From Croceitalea marina (GTDB taxonomy: Bacteria; Bacteroidota; Bacteroidia; Flavobacteriales; Flavobacteriaceae), in contig NZ_JBHULB010000077.1 in assembly GCF_042684265.1 (NCBI RefSeq), positions 1 through 64,000 on the forward strand: 64,000 nt of DNA. The letters are read 5' to 3'. Of the stretch, positions 52,205 to 60,250 are shown in pieces. Made by a program: the position numbers and the translations under genes. Positions within the stretch are counted from its first letter, which is position 1, and each line of letters begins with the position of its first letter. The notes beneath the pieces are model-generated. The model did not search any database and had not been told where the DNA came from. It saw only the letters and a program-made list of their open reading frames with translations.

Positions 52205-53070
52205 TAGGCAAGGGAAAATCCATATCGCATACAGGAGCCTCCATGGCGTATGGGTGGAACCAAGAGAAGAATGCTGAAATCGTGTACAGCCAACATTTGG
52301 CGGGTGATGACCCGAAAGAGGTTACGGAAGAGTTTAAAATAATCCAGGAACAGAACGAACGAACCAAAAACAATACTTTGAGTTTTGTACTAAGTCCGAC
52401 AGTAGAAGATGGGAGGATGCTATCCAAAAAACAGCTCAAAGAATTGACCGGAAAATTCATTACCGAAATGAAACTAAAAGAACGGCAAGCAATTGCCTTT
52501 GTGCACAAGGACAAACAACATACCCATATTCACTTATATGTCAACAGAATCGGTTTTGACGGAAGGGCCTATAAGGACAACTTTATCGGCAAAAGAAGCC
52601 AGCACGCTGCTGAAAGAGTGGCCATGGACATGGGACTCACTACGGTACGGGAAGTACAGTTGGAAAAACTGAACGAACAGAAAAGGGTACGTGCCGTAAT
52701 CAGACAGACCCACGAAAAAGTAATGGCCGAAATGAAGCCTAGGGATTTCGATAGCTATATCGGATACATGAAAAAGAATAGAGTCAAGGTCATACCAAGT
52801 ATCAATAAACAGAAAAAGTTACAGGGATTTCGGTTCGAGTACAAAGGACATAATCTGAAGGGAAGCGAGGTGCACCGTTCGATGTCCGGAGGAAAGCTGG
52901 CCATTCAAATAGCGAACAATTCCGAAAGGGGAATACAACTTCAAAAAGCCAACAGTATCCAATTATCGGGAAAAGCGATCGACCTTGGGGCCAATCTTGC
53001 CGCAAGTATTGCAAAAAGGGCACTAAAAATGGTCATTAAAAGAGCCTTGGACCAAGGAATAGGAATGTAA
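52201..53070 (+). CDS. Relaxase/mobilization nuclease (MobA/VirD2 type)
   Basis: A 289-residue relaxase that nicks and covalently binds DNA at the origin of transfer. It starts MIGKGKSISHTGASMAYGWN, with Tyr17 the likely nucleophile, and carries the three-His metal motif at H107, H109 and H111 (QHTHIHLYVNRIGFDG). FRFEYKGHNLKGSEVHRSMS follows in the C-terminal part. The length is typical of the short Bacteroidota relaxases. It overlaps mobC and is followed 19 bp later by a membrane accessory gene. Confidence 0.92.
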   Translation: MIGKGKSISHTGASMAYGWNQEKNAEIVYSQHLAGDDPKEVTEEFKIIQEQNERTKNNTLSFVLSPTVEDGRMLSKKQLKELTGKFITEMKLKERQAIAFVHKDKQHTHIHLYVNRIGFDGRAYKDNFIGKRSQHAAERVAMDMGLTTVREVQLEKLNEQKRVRAVIRQTHEKVMAEMKPRDFDSYIGYMKKNRVKVIPSINKQKKLQGFRFEYKGHNLKGSEVHRSMSGGKLAIQIANNSERGIQLQKANSIQLSGKAIDLGANLAASIAKRALKMVIKRALDQGIGM

Positions 53071-53089
53071 AATGTAAAAAACGGACACG

Positions 53090-53557
53090 ATGAAAAAGAT
53101 GGAAGCAATGATGGAACTATTGACCGATGAGATTGAAGGTTTCAATAAATCGATACGTAAGCTGGAAGGCCTATCGGAGAATTTCAAGAACCTCAAAGTA
53201 AAGGCCGACACTTCAAATATTAAATATTACGTAAATGAGTTTTTGAGAAAACAGGAGCAAGTCATTGAAATCAATAAAGAACAAGTAACCGAAATAAAGC
53301 AAGGAATAAAATCGGCAAGAGTAACCCCGAATTGGCTGGCAACTTTGTTTTGTATAGCAGTATCGATACAAATCCTTTCCTTGAGCTATTTCGCCCATCA
53401 CTTTATCCAATTTGAAATAAGAAAAGAGGAAGCTTTTTTACACGGAAGAAAAGAGGTTGTTTCCGAGCTACGGGGGTACTTCGATAATCACCCGATTATC
53501 TATAAGGATTTCCAAAAATGGGTCAGAAAGCGAGATAGCGTTTCAAATCAAAAGTAG
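53090..53557 (+). CDS. Membrane-anchored mobilization accessory protein, function unknown
   Basis: A 155-residue protein with an N-terminal coiled-coil region rich in Lys and Glu (LTDEIEGFNKSIRKLEGLSE, then EVNEFLRKQEQVIEINK-like heptads), one transmembrane segment near residues 83-100 (WLATLFCIAVSIQILSLSYF), and a C-terminal helix (EEAFLHGRKEVVSELRGYFD). The position right after the relaxase is where Bacteroidota mobilization cassettes often have a membrane protein that may connect to the coupling protein. That role is inferred from place only. Confidence 0.7.
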   Translation: MKKMEAMMELLTDEIEGFNKSIRKLEGLSENFKNLKVKADTSNIKYYVNEFLRKQEQVIEINKEQVTEIKQGIKSARVTPNWLATLFCIAVSIQILSLSYFAHHFIQFEIRKEEAFLHGRKEVVSELRGYFDNHPIIYKDFQKWVRKRDSVSNQK

Positions 53558-53569
53558 GGGTGCGCCCTA

Positions 53570-53617
53570 TGGAATTTCTTCTTTTCGCTTATCTACCGGA
53601 ACGCGGAAGAAATTCCA
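53570..53617. other. Large hairpin after the mobilization cassette
   Basis: TGGAATTTCTTC (53570-53581) is the exact reverse complement of GAAGAAATTCCA (53606-53617), 24 bases apart, and a small TAGGG/CCCTA stem lies just before it. No T run follows, so it is either a weak terminator or a transfer or recombination site. Confidence 0.5.
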
Positions 53618-53683
53618 CAGGATCCAAGCGCAAAGTTTTGAGGTAAGAATTTGGGACAGGAGGCTCCCAAAAGCCATTAATGA

Positions 53684-54592
53684 TTAGGTATTATTTTGAA
53701 AAGTGCTTTTTAATTTTTCGATTTGCTCGCTATGTTTGTCTGCGTTAAATTCCTTTAATTTTAATATGTTTTGCAACTTCCATTGTGCGGATGGAAAGGC
53801 TTCAAAATCATATAAACTCCAATCAGGAGTGCCATTTTCAAAACTTAAGAGAAATTCTTTATTCGAGTCGGTCAGGTTTTCATGGATGGTTTGGATAAGT
53901 AGATTTCGTGTAGTTTCAAAATCGTCATAAGTAAAAGGTTTATCGCTCATTCCCTCAAATTGATTGATCATCGCTGTACGTTGGTCAAGCAAATGGGGAT
54001 TTAGCATTTCATTGATAGGACGTTTACTGCTCAGCAGACCAAAGACAACCCCTTTTTTTATTACGTCGGTAAATCCTTCATTCTCCAAAAGGTATTTCAC
54101 ATCGAATAAATCCCTTGGATGCTGGCGGTCTAAAGCTGCGCAAATCTTTCCACCATATAATTGTCCCACAGGTACGACCTGTATTTCACAGAATGCATCA
54201 AAGGCCTCTTGTGCGGTTTCGCACAGTTGCATCTTGGTTGTTTCGTCAATAATGCCACGAATACCTTGATTAACTTCCAGTTTTATTTGAGCCTGTCCAT
54301 TTGAAATTTGCAGCTTGAGTTCGTTTGGTTTGGGTATTACTTTAGTATTAGGTACAATGGCTTCAATACTACTCTTTATTCGTGCTAGTGCCTTATTTAT
54401 GTTTTGGAATGCTATTGCCCTATCCTCTAGCGGAATATAGGTTAAGTCAATATCCACAGAGAGTCTAGGCATTTCACGCACGAACAAGTTAATGGCAGTA
54501 CCGCCATGAAGCGCAAAACATTCTTCCTTAGCTACCTCTGGTAGCACATTCAATAAGAGGGCTACCTGAGATTTATAGTTCGCCATTTTCAA
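53684..54592 (-). CDS. abiEii: AbiEii/AbiGii-type nucleotidyltransferase toxin
   Basis: A 302-residue protein of the DUF1814 nucleotidyltransferase group. The N-terminal active site ALHGGTAINLFVREMPRLSV followed by DIDLTYI has the G-G-T and D-x-D pattern needed to bind NTP and Mg. It then has CETAQEAFDAFCEIQVVPVG, LYGGKICAALDRQHPRDLFD and VKYLLENEGF, a further conserved block with K and D residues. Type IV AbiE toxins transfer nucleotides to tRNA or other targets and block growth on phage infection. It overlaps the antitoxin gene by 20 bases, so the two are coupled. Confidence 0.92.
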   Translation of the reverse strand: MKMANYKSQVALLLNVLPEVAKEECFALHGGTAINLFVREMPRLSVDIDLTYIPLEDRAIAFQNINKALARIKSSIEAIVPNTKVIPKPNELKLQISNGQAQIKLEVNQGIRGIIDETTKMQLCETAQEAFDAFCEIQVVPVGQLYGGKICAALDRQHPRDLFDVKYLLENEGFTDVIKKGVVFGLLSSKRPINEMLNPHLLDQRTAMINQFEGMSDKPFTYDDFETTRNLLIQTIHENLTDSNKEFLLSFENGTPDWSLYDFEAFPSAQWKLQNILKLKEFNADKHSEQIEKLKSTFQNNT

Positions 54593-55346
54593 ATTCTTTC
54601 GGTAGGGTTAGTTTGTATTTTGAATTATAAACACCATTCTTTACGATACTGCGTTTGCCTTTTCCTAAATCTATTTTAGTAACATCAAGATGTTGGAACC
54701 AAGAGTGATTTGCTTTTTCGGCCAAGTAAAGGAACAGGCGTTTGACTTTTATGGAGGAACAGGCTTCCAAAAGTTGTTGCACCTGATTGGGTCTTAGATT
54801 GTTCAACCCTTCCATGAGATGATAGCATTCCGATAGTTCCTGATGTTTTGGAGCTAAGTATAGACATTCCATCAATGCGCGGGATGCATTGGAAACTTTT
54901 ATAGAGAATGTTTTTAATTCAACATCGACAAGCCCCATATCAGCAGGTAAAAAAGAAGAGCGATGATAATCTAATGTAACTCCCCAATCATGCTTTAAAC
55001 ACCATGTGGGCAACTTTTCTTTTGTTCCGCCAAACAGGATAACTTTTTTTGGTGAAAGTTCCAGATAATGCGACTTTCCCAATAAAGAGAGAGCCGTTTT
55101 GCCCGCTGGATGTATATATAGTCCTGCTTGTTGTTGGAGGGCAAATATTGCTCCTTCATAACTAACGTCATCCCCGGAACGTATCATAGCCCCCGTGCCT
55201 ATTGAGGTAAACCAGTCACTATTACGATATCTCTTCTGCAAATCAAGGCTATACCCATGCTTTACCAACCAAGAAGTTAGATAAACAATACCTGATGGAT
55301 AAGTACTTAATAATTGGTTTATTTTTGTTTGTTTAACGGTACTCAT
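54573..55346 (-). CDS. abiEi: AbiEi family antitoxin and autoregulator
   Basis: A 257-residue protein. The N-terminal 90 residues look like a winged helix (KINQLLSTYPSGIVYLTSWL, VKHGYSLDLQKRYRNSDWF), followed by the AbiEi antitoxin domain. AbiEi proteins neutralise AbiEii and repress their own promoter through the N-terminal domain by binding two inverted repeats. Two near-identical dyads are present at this promoter, one over the start codon itself. The product is thus both antitoxin and regulator. Confidence 0.88.
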   Translation of the reverse strand: MSTVKQTKINQLLSTYPSGIVYLTSWLVKHGYSLDLQKRYRNSDWFTSIGTGAMIRSGDDVSYEGAIFALQQQAGLYIHPAGKTALSLLGKSHYLELSPKKVILFGGTKEKLPTWCLKHDWGVTLDYHRSSFLPADMGLVDVELKTFSIKVSNASRALMECLYLAPKHQELSECYHLMEGLNNLRPNQVQQLLEACSSIKVKRLFLYLAEKANHSWFQHLDVTKIDLGKGKRSIVKNGVYNSKYKLTLPKEFENGEL

Positions 55347-55352
55347 AGTACC
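55338..55352. promoter_or_regulatory. AbiE operator dyad 1 (over the abiEi start codon)
   Basis: GGTACT-CAT-AGTACC is a perfect 6-bp inverted repeat whose centre is the start codon itself (CAT on this strand). A second copy lies 72 bp upstream. AbiEi is known in other bacteria to bind two inverted repeats at its promoter. Confidence 0.65.
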
Positions 55353-55409
55353 AATATATTACTTATTTTAAACTTTTCAAAATATTTGGTTTAAAATAAT
55401 TTTATTTTG

Positions 55410-55424
55410 GGTACTTATAGTACC
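55410..55424. promoter_or_regulatory. AbiE operator dyad 2
   Basis: GGTACT-TAT-AGTACC differs from dyad 1 by one central base and shares the flanking A/T pattern ATA on the right side. It is 64 bp upstream of the abiEi start, where it could block the promoter. Confidence 0.65.
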
Positions 55425-55901
55425 TATAATTAGATTTTTATAAACCTTACGCAAGCCATAAGGCCTAACTACCGTAGGAAGTTTTTCAATTATGTCGATA
55501 AAAGCCTAAAATTTCGACATACTTAAAATATATGTCGATAGTGTGGACATCTCAACTAACTAGTCTGTTTCGGTCGTTTCAAAAAAGGTCAATTTTTTAA
55601 ACTAGTAAAAAGGGCTATACTTGGTACACTAAAATCCCTATGTCAAACTTTTCCCAAAATGTTTCGTGAAACAGCCGATTAATTATATACGTTGAACCGC
55701 GTACAAAATTCAGAAAAATTGTCATAGGAGCTCAGAAAATAATTCATTTATTGGTTTAGACAATGATTTAGGGATAATTCTAGCTTTCTAGTTATTAGCT
55801 TAAACTATCCCAGTTCTAACCTTTATCTAACTCCGCACTCATACTATAGAATCCTAAAAAACCATGTAAAGTAACAATAAATGCCGTTAACATTGGTCTT
55901 T
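55425..55901. other. Intergenic region between abiEi and the exported protein gene
   Basis: No gene is seen. TATGTCGA occurs at 55491-55498 and 55531-55538, and inverted (TCGACATA) at 55514-55521. The rest is A+T-rich without clear structure. Confidence 0.5.
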
Positions 55902-57515
55902 TCAATTATCGATAACTTTTAAAGGCGTATTCATCCAATAGTTTTCCAATTCATCTTTTTCCTGTACGGGCTGCCCCTCGAAAACCGGGCTGTTCATTTT
56001 CATTAAAAAGGATGAATCCAGCTTTTCAAAACCTTGGAGGACTTCTTGAGTGAAAAATTCCCTGAATTGCTGGTACTCCTTGTAATCATATATTTTATCC
56101 ACTAAATTCCCATGGATATCTGTTATATTCATAACGTAGCAACGTAGTTTTGCACCTGCTTCTTTATTGGTTTTGTAATTTGCAAAATAGTTGAAGAAAT
56201 CACGTTCTTTCATCCCATCTTTGAATTCGAGGTATAGCAAAACAGTACGAGGATTTGCTACATCCAAAGAAACCTCTTTTATGGTCAACGGCTCACCAAA
56301 GAACTTTAGTTCATAATTGGAAATGATATTCGTTTTTTGTTCATCCACAGGATTGTTGAATGTCAACGACAACCTTCGAGTGGCCACGTTGACAAGTAGC
56401 TCTTCTATAAAAAAACGAGGAGGTTCCGGCAAAATAAAGCTATTGTTGAATGTAATATAGTTTAAAAACATTTTGTCCTTGAAAGGGCGATATTCACTTA
56501 GAACCTCAAAAATTAAATCTTTTTCTTCCCCATTGATACTTTCAACCGATTTACTGTCAGTGTCTTTAAAATATAAGGAGTAGTTCAGTTTATAAATGGA
56601 GAAGTTATCTTTATCAATCAAAAGTTGACCAAACGCCTCATATCCATTTTTTGATTTGGTAACAGTGATGTTATAAAAAGGAAGGTCATCAAGAAAAATA
56701 TCCTTCGCACGCTCAAAACTATGGCCGTTCAAGAATTGACTTTTTAACCTATAGATAAAGGCATACGAGGAAACCTCATAATTCCTTATAGCATCATGTA
56801 CTCTAAGTATCCGTAACTCATTCCCACCATGTGAGTCTAGAATCGCATTGTTTATGACCTTATTTCTATTTTCATAATCATAAGGTTTATTCGATATGGA
56901 GTCCCTAGGAAAATTTTTGTTAGCCAAGATGCTATGTAAGGCAAATTGTGTTGATTGACTATCCTTACTTTCAAACCCTTGATCATATACGCTAAGTATG
57001 GCTTCGTTAAGGTTGAGATAGTCATCCTCATGCCATTGGTAATCCCTATAGTACCCTGTTAAACTAAAAGGTTGGTTTGGAAAGTTGTCAGGTATGGCAC
57101 GAATCGCTTTTCTGACGATGGCCTTTGCACTAAGTTTTCTTTTTCTAGCTTGCGCATATACAATTGTTTCTTCTAATCCATAGACATGCGGATTTAAAAA
57201 GATGACATTGGATTTCTTGGCCATCATTTGTTGTATTGAAACTACTTTGGTCTCATATCCCATGGATGTAACGACCAAAGTATCGTTTAATTCTGAAAAC
57301 TTCTCTGGAACTCTAAAACTTCCGTTTCTATTGGTTACAACTCCTTTTGCCCATCCTTTGACTTTTATGGTAGCAAATGGGATAGGCTCTTTTTCTTTGG
57401 CATCATAGATATAACCCTCAACGTAACGCTGGCGGCTTTCTATCTGTGCTGATGCTCCTGTAGAAAATATAATAAAGAGAACAGAAAACGCTACTTTTAA
57501 ACGGGGATTCTCCAT
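55902..57515 (-). CDS. Exported carboxypeptidase regulatory-like domain protein
   Basis: A 537-residue protein with a signal peptide (KVAFSVLFIIFSTGASAQIE) and an N-terminal carboxypeptidase regulatory-like beta-sandwich: VEGYIYDAKEKEPIPFATIK, GVVTNRNGSFRVPEK, LVVTSMGYETKVVSI (about residues 32-95). The rest (KAIRAIPDNFPNQPFSLTGY, YRDYQW and on) matches a common flavobacterial family of outer-envelope proteins without a known role. It lacks a TonB-dependent receptor barrel. It is the last gene of element 1 and could be cargo or a chromosomal gene displaced by the insertion. Confidence 0.85.
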   Translation of the reverse strand: MENPRLKVAFSVLFIIFSTGASAQIESRQRYVEGYIYDAKEKEPIPFATIKVKGWAKGVVTNRNGSFRVPEKFSELNDTLVVTSMGYETKVVSIQQMMAKKSNVIFLNPHVYGLEETIVYAQARKRKLSAKAIVRKAIRAIPDNFPNQPFSLTGYYRDYQWHEDDYLNLNEAILSVYDQGFESKDSQSTQFALHSILANKNFPRDSISNKPYDYENRNKVINNAILDSHGGNELRILRVHDAIRNYEVSSYAFIYRLKSQFLNGHSFERAKDIFLDDLPFYNITVTKSKNGYEAFGQLLIDKDNFSIYKLNYSLYFKDTDSKSVESINGEEKDLIFEVLSEYRPFKDKMFLNYITFNNSFILPEPPRFFIEELLVNVATRRLSLTFNNPVDEQKTNIISNYELKFFGEPLTIKEVSLDVANPRTVLLYLEFKDGMKERDFFNYFANYKTNKEAGAKLRCYVMNITDIHGNLVDKIYDYKEYQQFREFFTQEVLQGFEKLDSSFLMKMNSPVFEGQPVQEKDELENYWMNTPLKVIDN

Positions 57516-57829
57516 GACTACAATATTATTTACAGTAAATTACACAAAGGTTGTATAAGAACCTAGCAACACCAATTTATTTTTGGTTACGAAGAAAAGT
57601 TCAGATTTTTAGGATTAATTTTTGAATTGAAATAGATTAGCCAAGCAAAACTATTTAGAAGAGAAATGCCACTTAGAGATGGGTTTTCTTCGTATTTTTG
57701 CACCAGTAAAAAAGCATAAAACTTACGTTCTTTAGTTCCTTCTTGTATGTTGGTGTCCTAAAAGGGATTTATTCAGGATTTCAACGTTTAACTAATTGAA
57801 AATAAAGTATTTGACTAAGCTAAATGCGG
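57516..57829. other. Right end of element 1, no gene seen
   Basis: This 314-bp stretch has no credible gene. GTATTTTTGCACC near 57691 contains a TATTTTTG promoter-like box. GTTGGTGTCCTAA at 57749-57761 also occurs at 42895-42907 just inside the left end, which would suit an integrase arm site. Confidence 0.5.
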
Positions 57830-57843
57830 CCTGTCATCCCGAC
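57830..57843. repeat. Second copy of the tRNA-Pro attachment site (junction of elements 1 and 2)
   Basis: An exact, same-orientation copy of the 14 bases CCTGTCATCCCGAC from the tRNA-Pro 3' end. It closes element 1 and stands 215 bp before a second integrase gene, so it also looks like the left end of a tandem element. Confidence 0.7.
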
Positions 57844-57865
57844 GAACTGCCATTCTGGCAATATC

Positions 57866-57906
57866 AAAACCCTGCTAATCGTATGATTATCAGGGTTTTT
57901 CATTTT
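57866..57906 (+). terminator. Hairpin terminator after the second attachment site
   Basis: AAAACCCTG (57866-57874) pairs with CAGGGTTTT (57891-57899), with an inner TAATC/GATTA stem, followed by T-rich sequence. It mirrors the terminator placed after the tRNA at 42811. Confidence 0.7.
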
Positions 57907-58058
57907 TTCTGCAATCATATGATATCGTTTAAAACCACCCTTCTGGTGTGCAATTCGGTGTGCAAAGCGGTACGTAATTTGTGCTAATTTTAAATAGCAT
58001 TCAGTTCATTTTAGATGTAGTCTTTAAACAATAATGTTTAACCCAAAAGACTTATAAT

Positions 58059-59318
58059 ATGCGTACAGACAGCACATTAGGGGTGATATTCTTCACCCGA
58101 AAAAAGAGAAGTAATCCAAGTAGATTGGACATTTATGCCCGTATCACGGTCAATAAAGAACGCGCAGAATTCAGTATAAAGCGAGACATTTCGGTGTGTA
58201 ATTGGGATATTTTCAGGTGTCGGGCGAAAGAAACGAGTGAAAATCTTATTTTATTGAACACCTATTTGGACGATGTACATTCCGAAGTCCTCAATGCCCA
58301 CAAGCAATTGCACTCGGAAAGGAAACTAATTACTGCTAAGGCAATCAAGCTAAGGTACTTCGGGGAGGACGAAGAGCGAATGTCCTTGATGAAAGCCGTG
58401 GAATACCATAACAAGAATATCAACCACGCCCTCAAGCCCGGAACACTTAAAAACTACTTTTCAACTGAGAAATACCTTCAAGAGTTTCTAAGGGAGAAAT
58501 TTAAGACTGACGACATCTACCTAATCCAATTGGACTATAGGTTCATTGTCAACTTTGAAAACTATATCAGGACCTACAAACCCAAAAAAGCGAGAAGAAC
58601 TTGTACCAATAATGGTGTGATGAAACATATGGAACGGTTGATGAAAATAGTCAACCTAAGCCTAAGAATGGAATGGTTGGAAAAAGACCCATTTCGAAAC
58701 TACAGGCTTCGATTTGTGAAAAGCGAGCGTAGCTACCTCACCGAAAGAGAGCTCAAATTGATTGAGGATACCTCTTTCATGCCCATAGGTTTTAAAAGGG
58801 TCAAGGATATATTCCTGTTCAGCTGTTATACCGGACTTTCCTATGTCGATATCAAAGAACTAAAACCCAACCAAATACTGATTGGAATCGATGGTAACCA
58901 ATGGATACATACGAAAAGGGCTAAGACCGACGAACCGGTCAAGATTCCGTTGCTGCCCATGGCCAAAGCAATACTGGAAAAGTATCAAGAAGAAAGTATA
59001 ATGACAGATGAACTGTTGCCGGTCTATAGCAATCAAAAGACCAATCAAATACTAAAGGAGATAGCCAATACCTGTGGTATCCATAAGAACATCACTTTCC
59101 ATACCGCAAGACATACGTTTGCAACGACGGTCACCTTATCCAATGGAGTTCCCATAGAGACAGTTTCGAAGTTATTGGGACATACCAAACTATCCACAAC
59201 GCAAATCTATGCAAGGGTATTGCAAAAGAAAGTAGGGGAGGACATGAATGATTTGATGGAGAAGTTAAAAAGAAAACAAGAAGTTGAAACAAGCGCAGCC
59301 CCCAAATCCTTACCCTAA
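58059..59318 (+). CDS. Site-specific tyrosine recombinase (integrase) of element 2
   Basis: A 419-residue recombinase of the same group as the one at 43013, with the catalytic part nearly identical: CYTGLSYVDIKELK, HTKRAKTDEPVKIPLLPMAK, FHTARHTFATTVTLSNGVPI and LLGHTKLSTTQIYARV with the nucleophile Tyr. The N-terminal domain (DIYARITVNKERAEFSIKRD) is more diverged, as expected if arm sites differ. The catalytic Arg I position is Ser (TGLS) as in IntDOT. It probably recombines the same tRNA-Pro site. Confidence 0.95.
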   Translation: MRTDSTLGVIFFTRKKRSNPSRLDIYARITVNKERAEFSIKRDISVCNWDIFRCRAKETSENLILLNTYLDDVHSEVLNAHKQLHSERKLITAKAIKLRYFGEDEERMSLMKAVEYHNKNINHALKPGTLKNYFSTEKYLQEFLREKFKTDDIYLIQLDYRFIVNFENYIRTYKPKKARRTCTNNGVMKHMERLMKIVNLSLRMEWLEKDPFRNYRLRFVKSERSYLTERELKLIEDTSFMPIGFKRVKDIFLFSCYTGLSYVDIKELKPNQILIGIDGNQWIHTKRAKTDEPVKIPLLPMAKAILEKYQEESIMTDELLPVYSNQKTNQILKEIANTCGIHKNITFHTARHTFATTVTLSNGVPIETVSKLLGHTKLSTTQIYARVLQKKVGEDMNDLMEKLKRKQEVETSAAPKSLP

Positions 59319-59610
59319 CTTTTGTGCTAGGTTCCTGTTGGGTTTTTGTAGCATCCTGACAGGTAAGCGTGAAGCAAAAATCCGATAGGGCACAACTACT
59401 TTTTTGAATGAAAAACGCAGCTTAAAGTTTATAAATTTTAGCAGCGCAGCGAATAAGGTTTGTAAAGCAAGAGGGTAACACGCTAAAGCGATGTTACGAA
59501 TTATAAACCATTGATTTTCAATAAGTTGAAATTAAAGTTAAAAATAATTTTGGCGCAAAAAACAGTAAAAGAGCTGTTAGGCCCTATAAAACCTCAAAAA
59601 AATTACTGTA
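59319..59610. other. Intergenic region with a hairpin, candidate origin of transfer of element 2
   Basis: GTAACA-CGCT-AA-AGCG-A-TGTTAC (59475-59497) forms a ten-pair hairpin with one bulged base. It lies about 110 bp ahead of the mobilization gene, a usual place for an origin of transfer. No gene is seen here. Confidence 0.45.
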
Positions 59611-60195
59611 ATGGAAACTGAAAAGAAGAAAAAAAGTGATTTCTCGGCCATAAGCATCAATCGTATAGTAGCGCGAAGGTATCGGGAGTTTTCAAAGAAG
59701 ATTTCCAAGTCACATACACTTACCTTGGAACTGATGATGGATTTCTTTGAAGGGGCAAAGATTTCACCAAAGAACAAGTATCTAATGAACCAGATGGGTT
59801 TTGAACATCGTTTGAGTAAACGATTGGATTATTTGGAAGAACTGCTTCGTAATTGGGAAAAGAACAGTTCCATCCCAAAAATCCATGATATGCTCAAAAA
59901 GGTATTTGACTTCGCAGAGCAAGAAGAGAGGAACAGTCGAAAGGATTTAGAGCTGCAACAAAAAATGTATGACCATTCCTTAAAAAGGGATAAGGTGACC
60001 CAATATGACAATTATATGCTCAAAGAGAAATGGAAGGCAGAACGGAAAAAAGTCCTTCAATTCTTTGAACAGATTAAAAAAGAGAAACCTCGATTTGGAA
60101 AACCATACTATAAACTAGAAATTAAGGAATCTGAGCTGGAAAGTTTAAAACAAGCATTGAAAGAAAAAAGAAAAAAGTTTAAATCACTTATTTAA
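59611..60195 (+). CDS. BfmA/BtgA family mobilization protein
   Basis: A 194-residue basic, helical protein. The N-terminal 50 residues (KKSDFSAISINRIVARRYRE, FSKKISKSHTLTLELMMDFF) match the DNA-binding start of BfmA/BtgA mobilization proteins of Bacteroidota elements, which help assemble the relaxosome. The rest is long charged coiled coil (NSRKDLELQQKMYDHSLKRD). No relaxase gene follows in the window, so the mobilization module would be incomplete here or completed outside. Confidence 0.8.
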   Translation: METEKKKKSDFSAISINRIVARRYREFSKKISKSHTLTLELMMDFFEGAKISPKNKYLMNQMGFEHRLSKRLDYLEELLRNWEKNSSIPKIHDMLKKVFDFAEQEERNSRKDLELQQKMYDHSLKRDKVTQYDNYMLKEKWKAERKKVLQFFEQIKKEKPRFGKPYYKLEIKESELESLKQALKEKRKKFKSLI

Positions 60196-60250
60196 CAATA
60201 AATCATCCTTAATTTATTCTACGCATAAAGTAAGAATATCATTCATATAG

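Noticed and set aside
57796..57987. A 63-residue plus-strand frame over the second attachment site
   Set aside because: It runs through the attachment copy and the hairpin terminator and resembles no protein.
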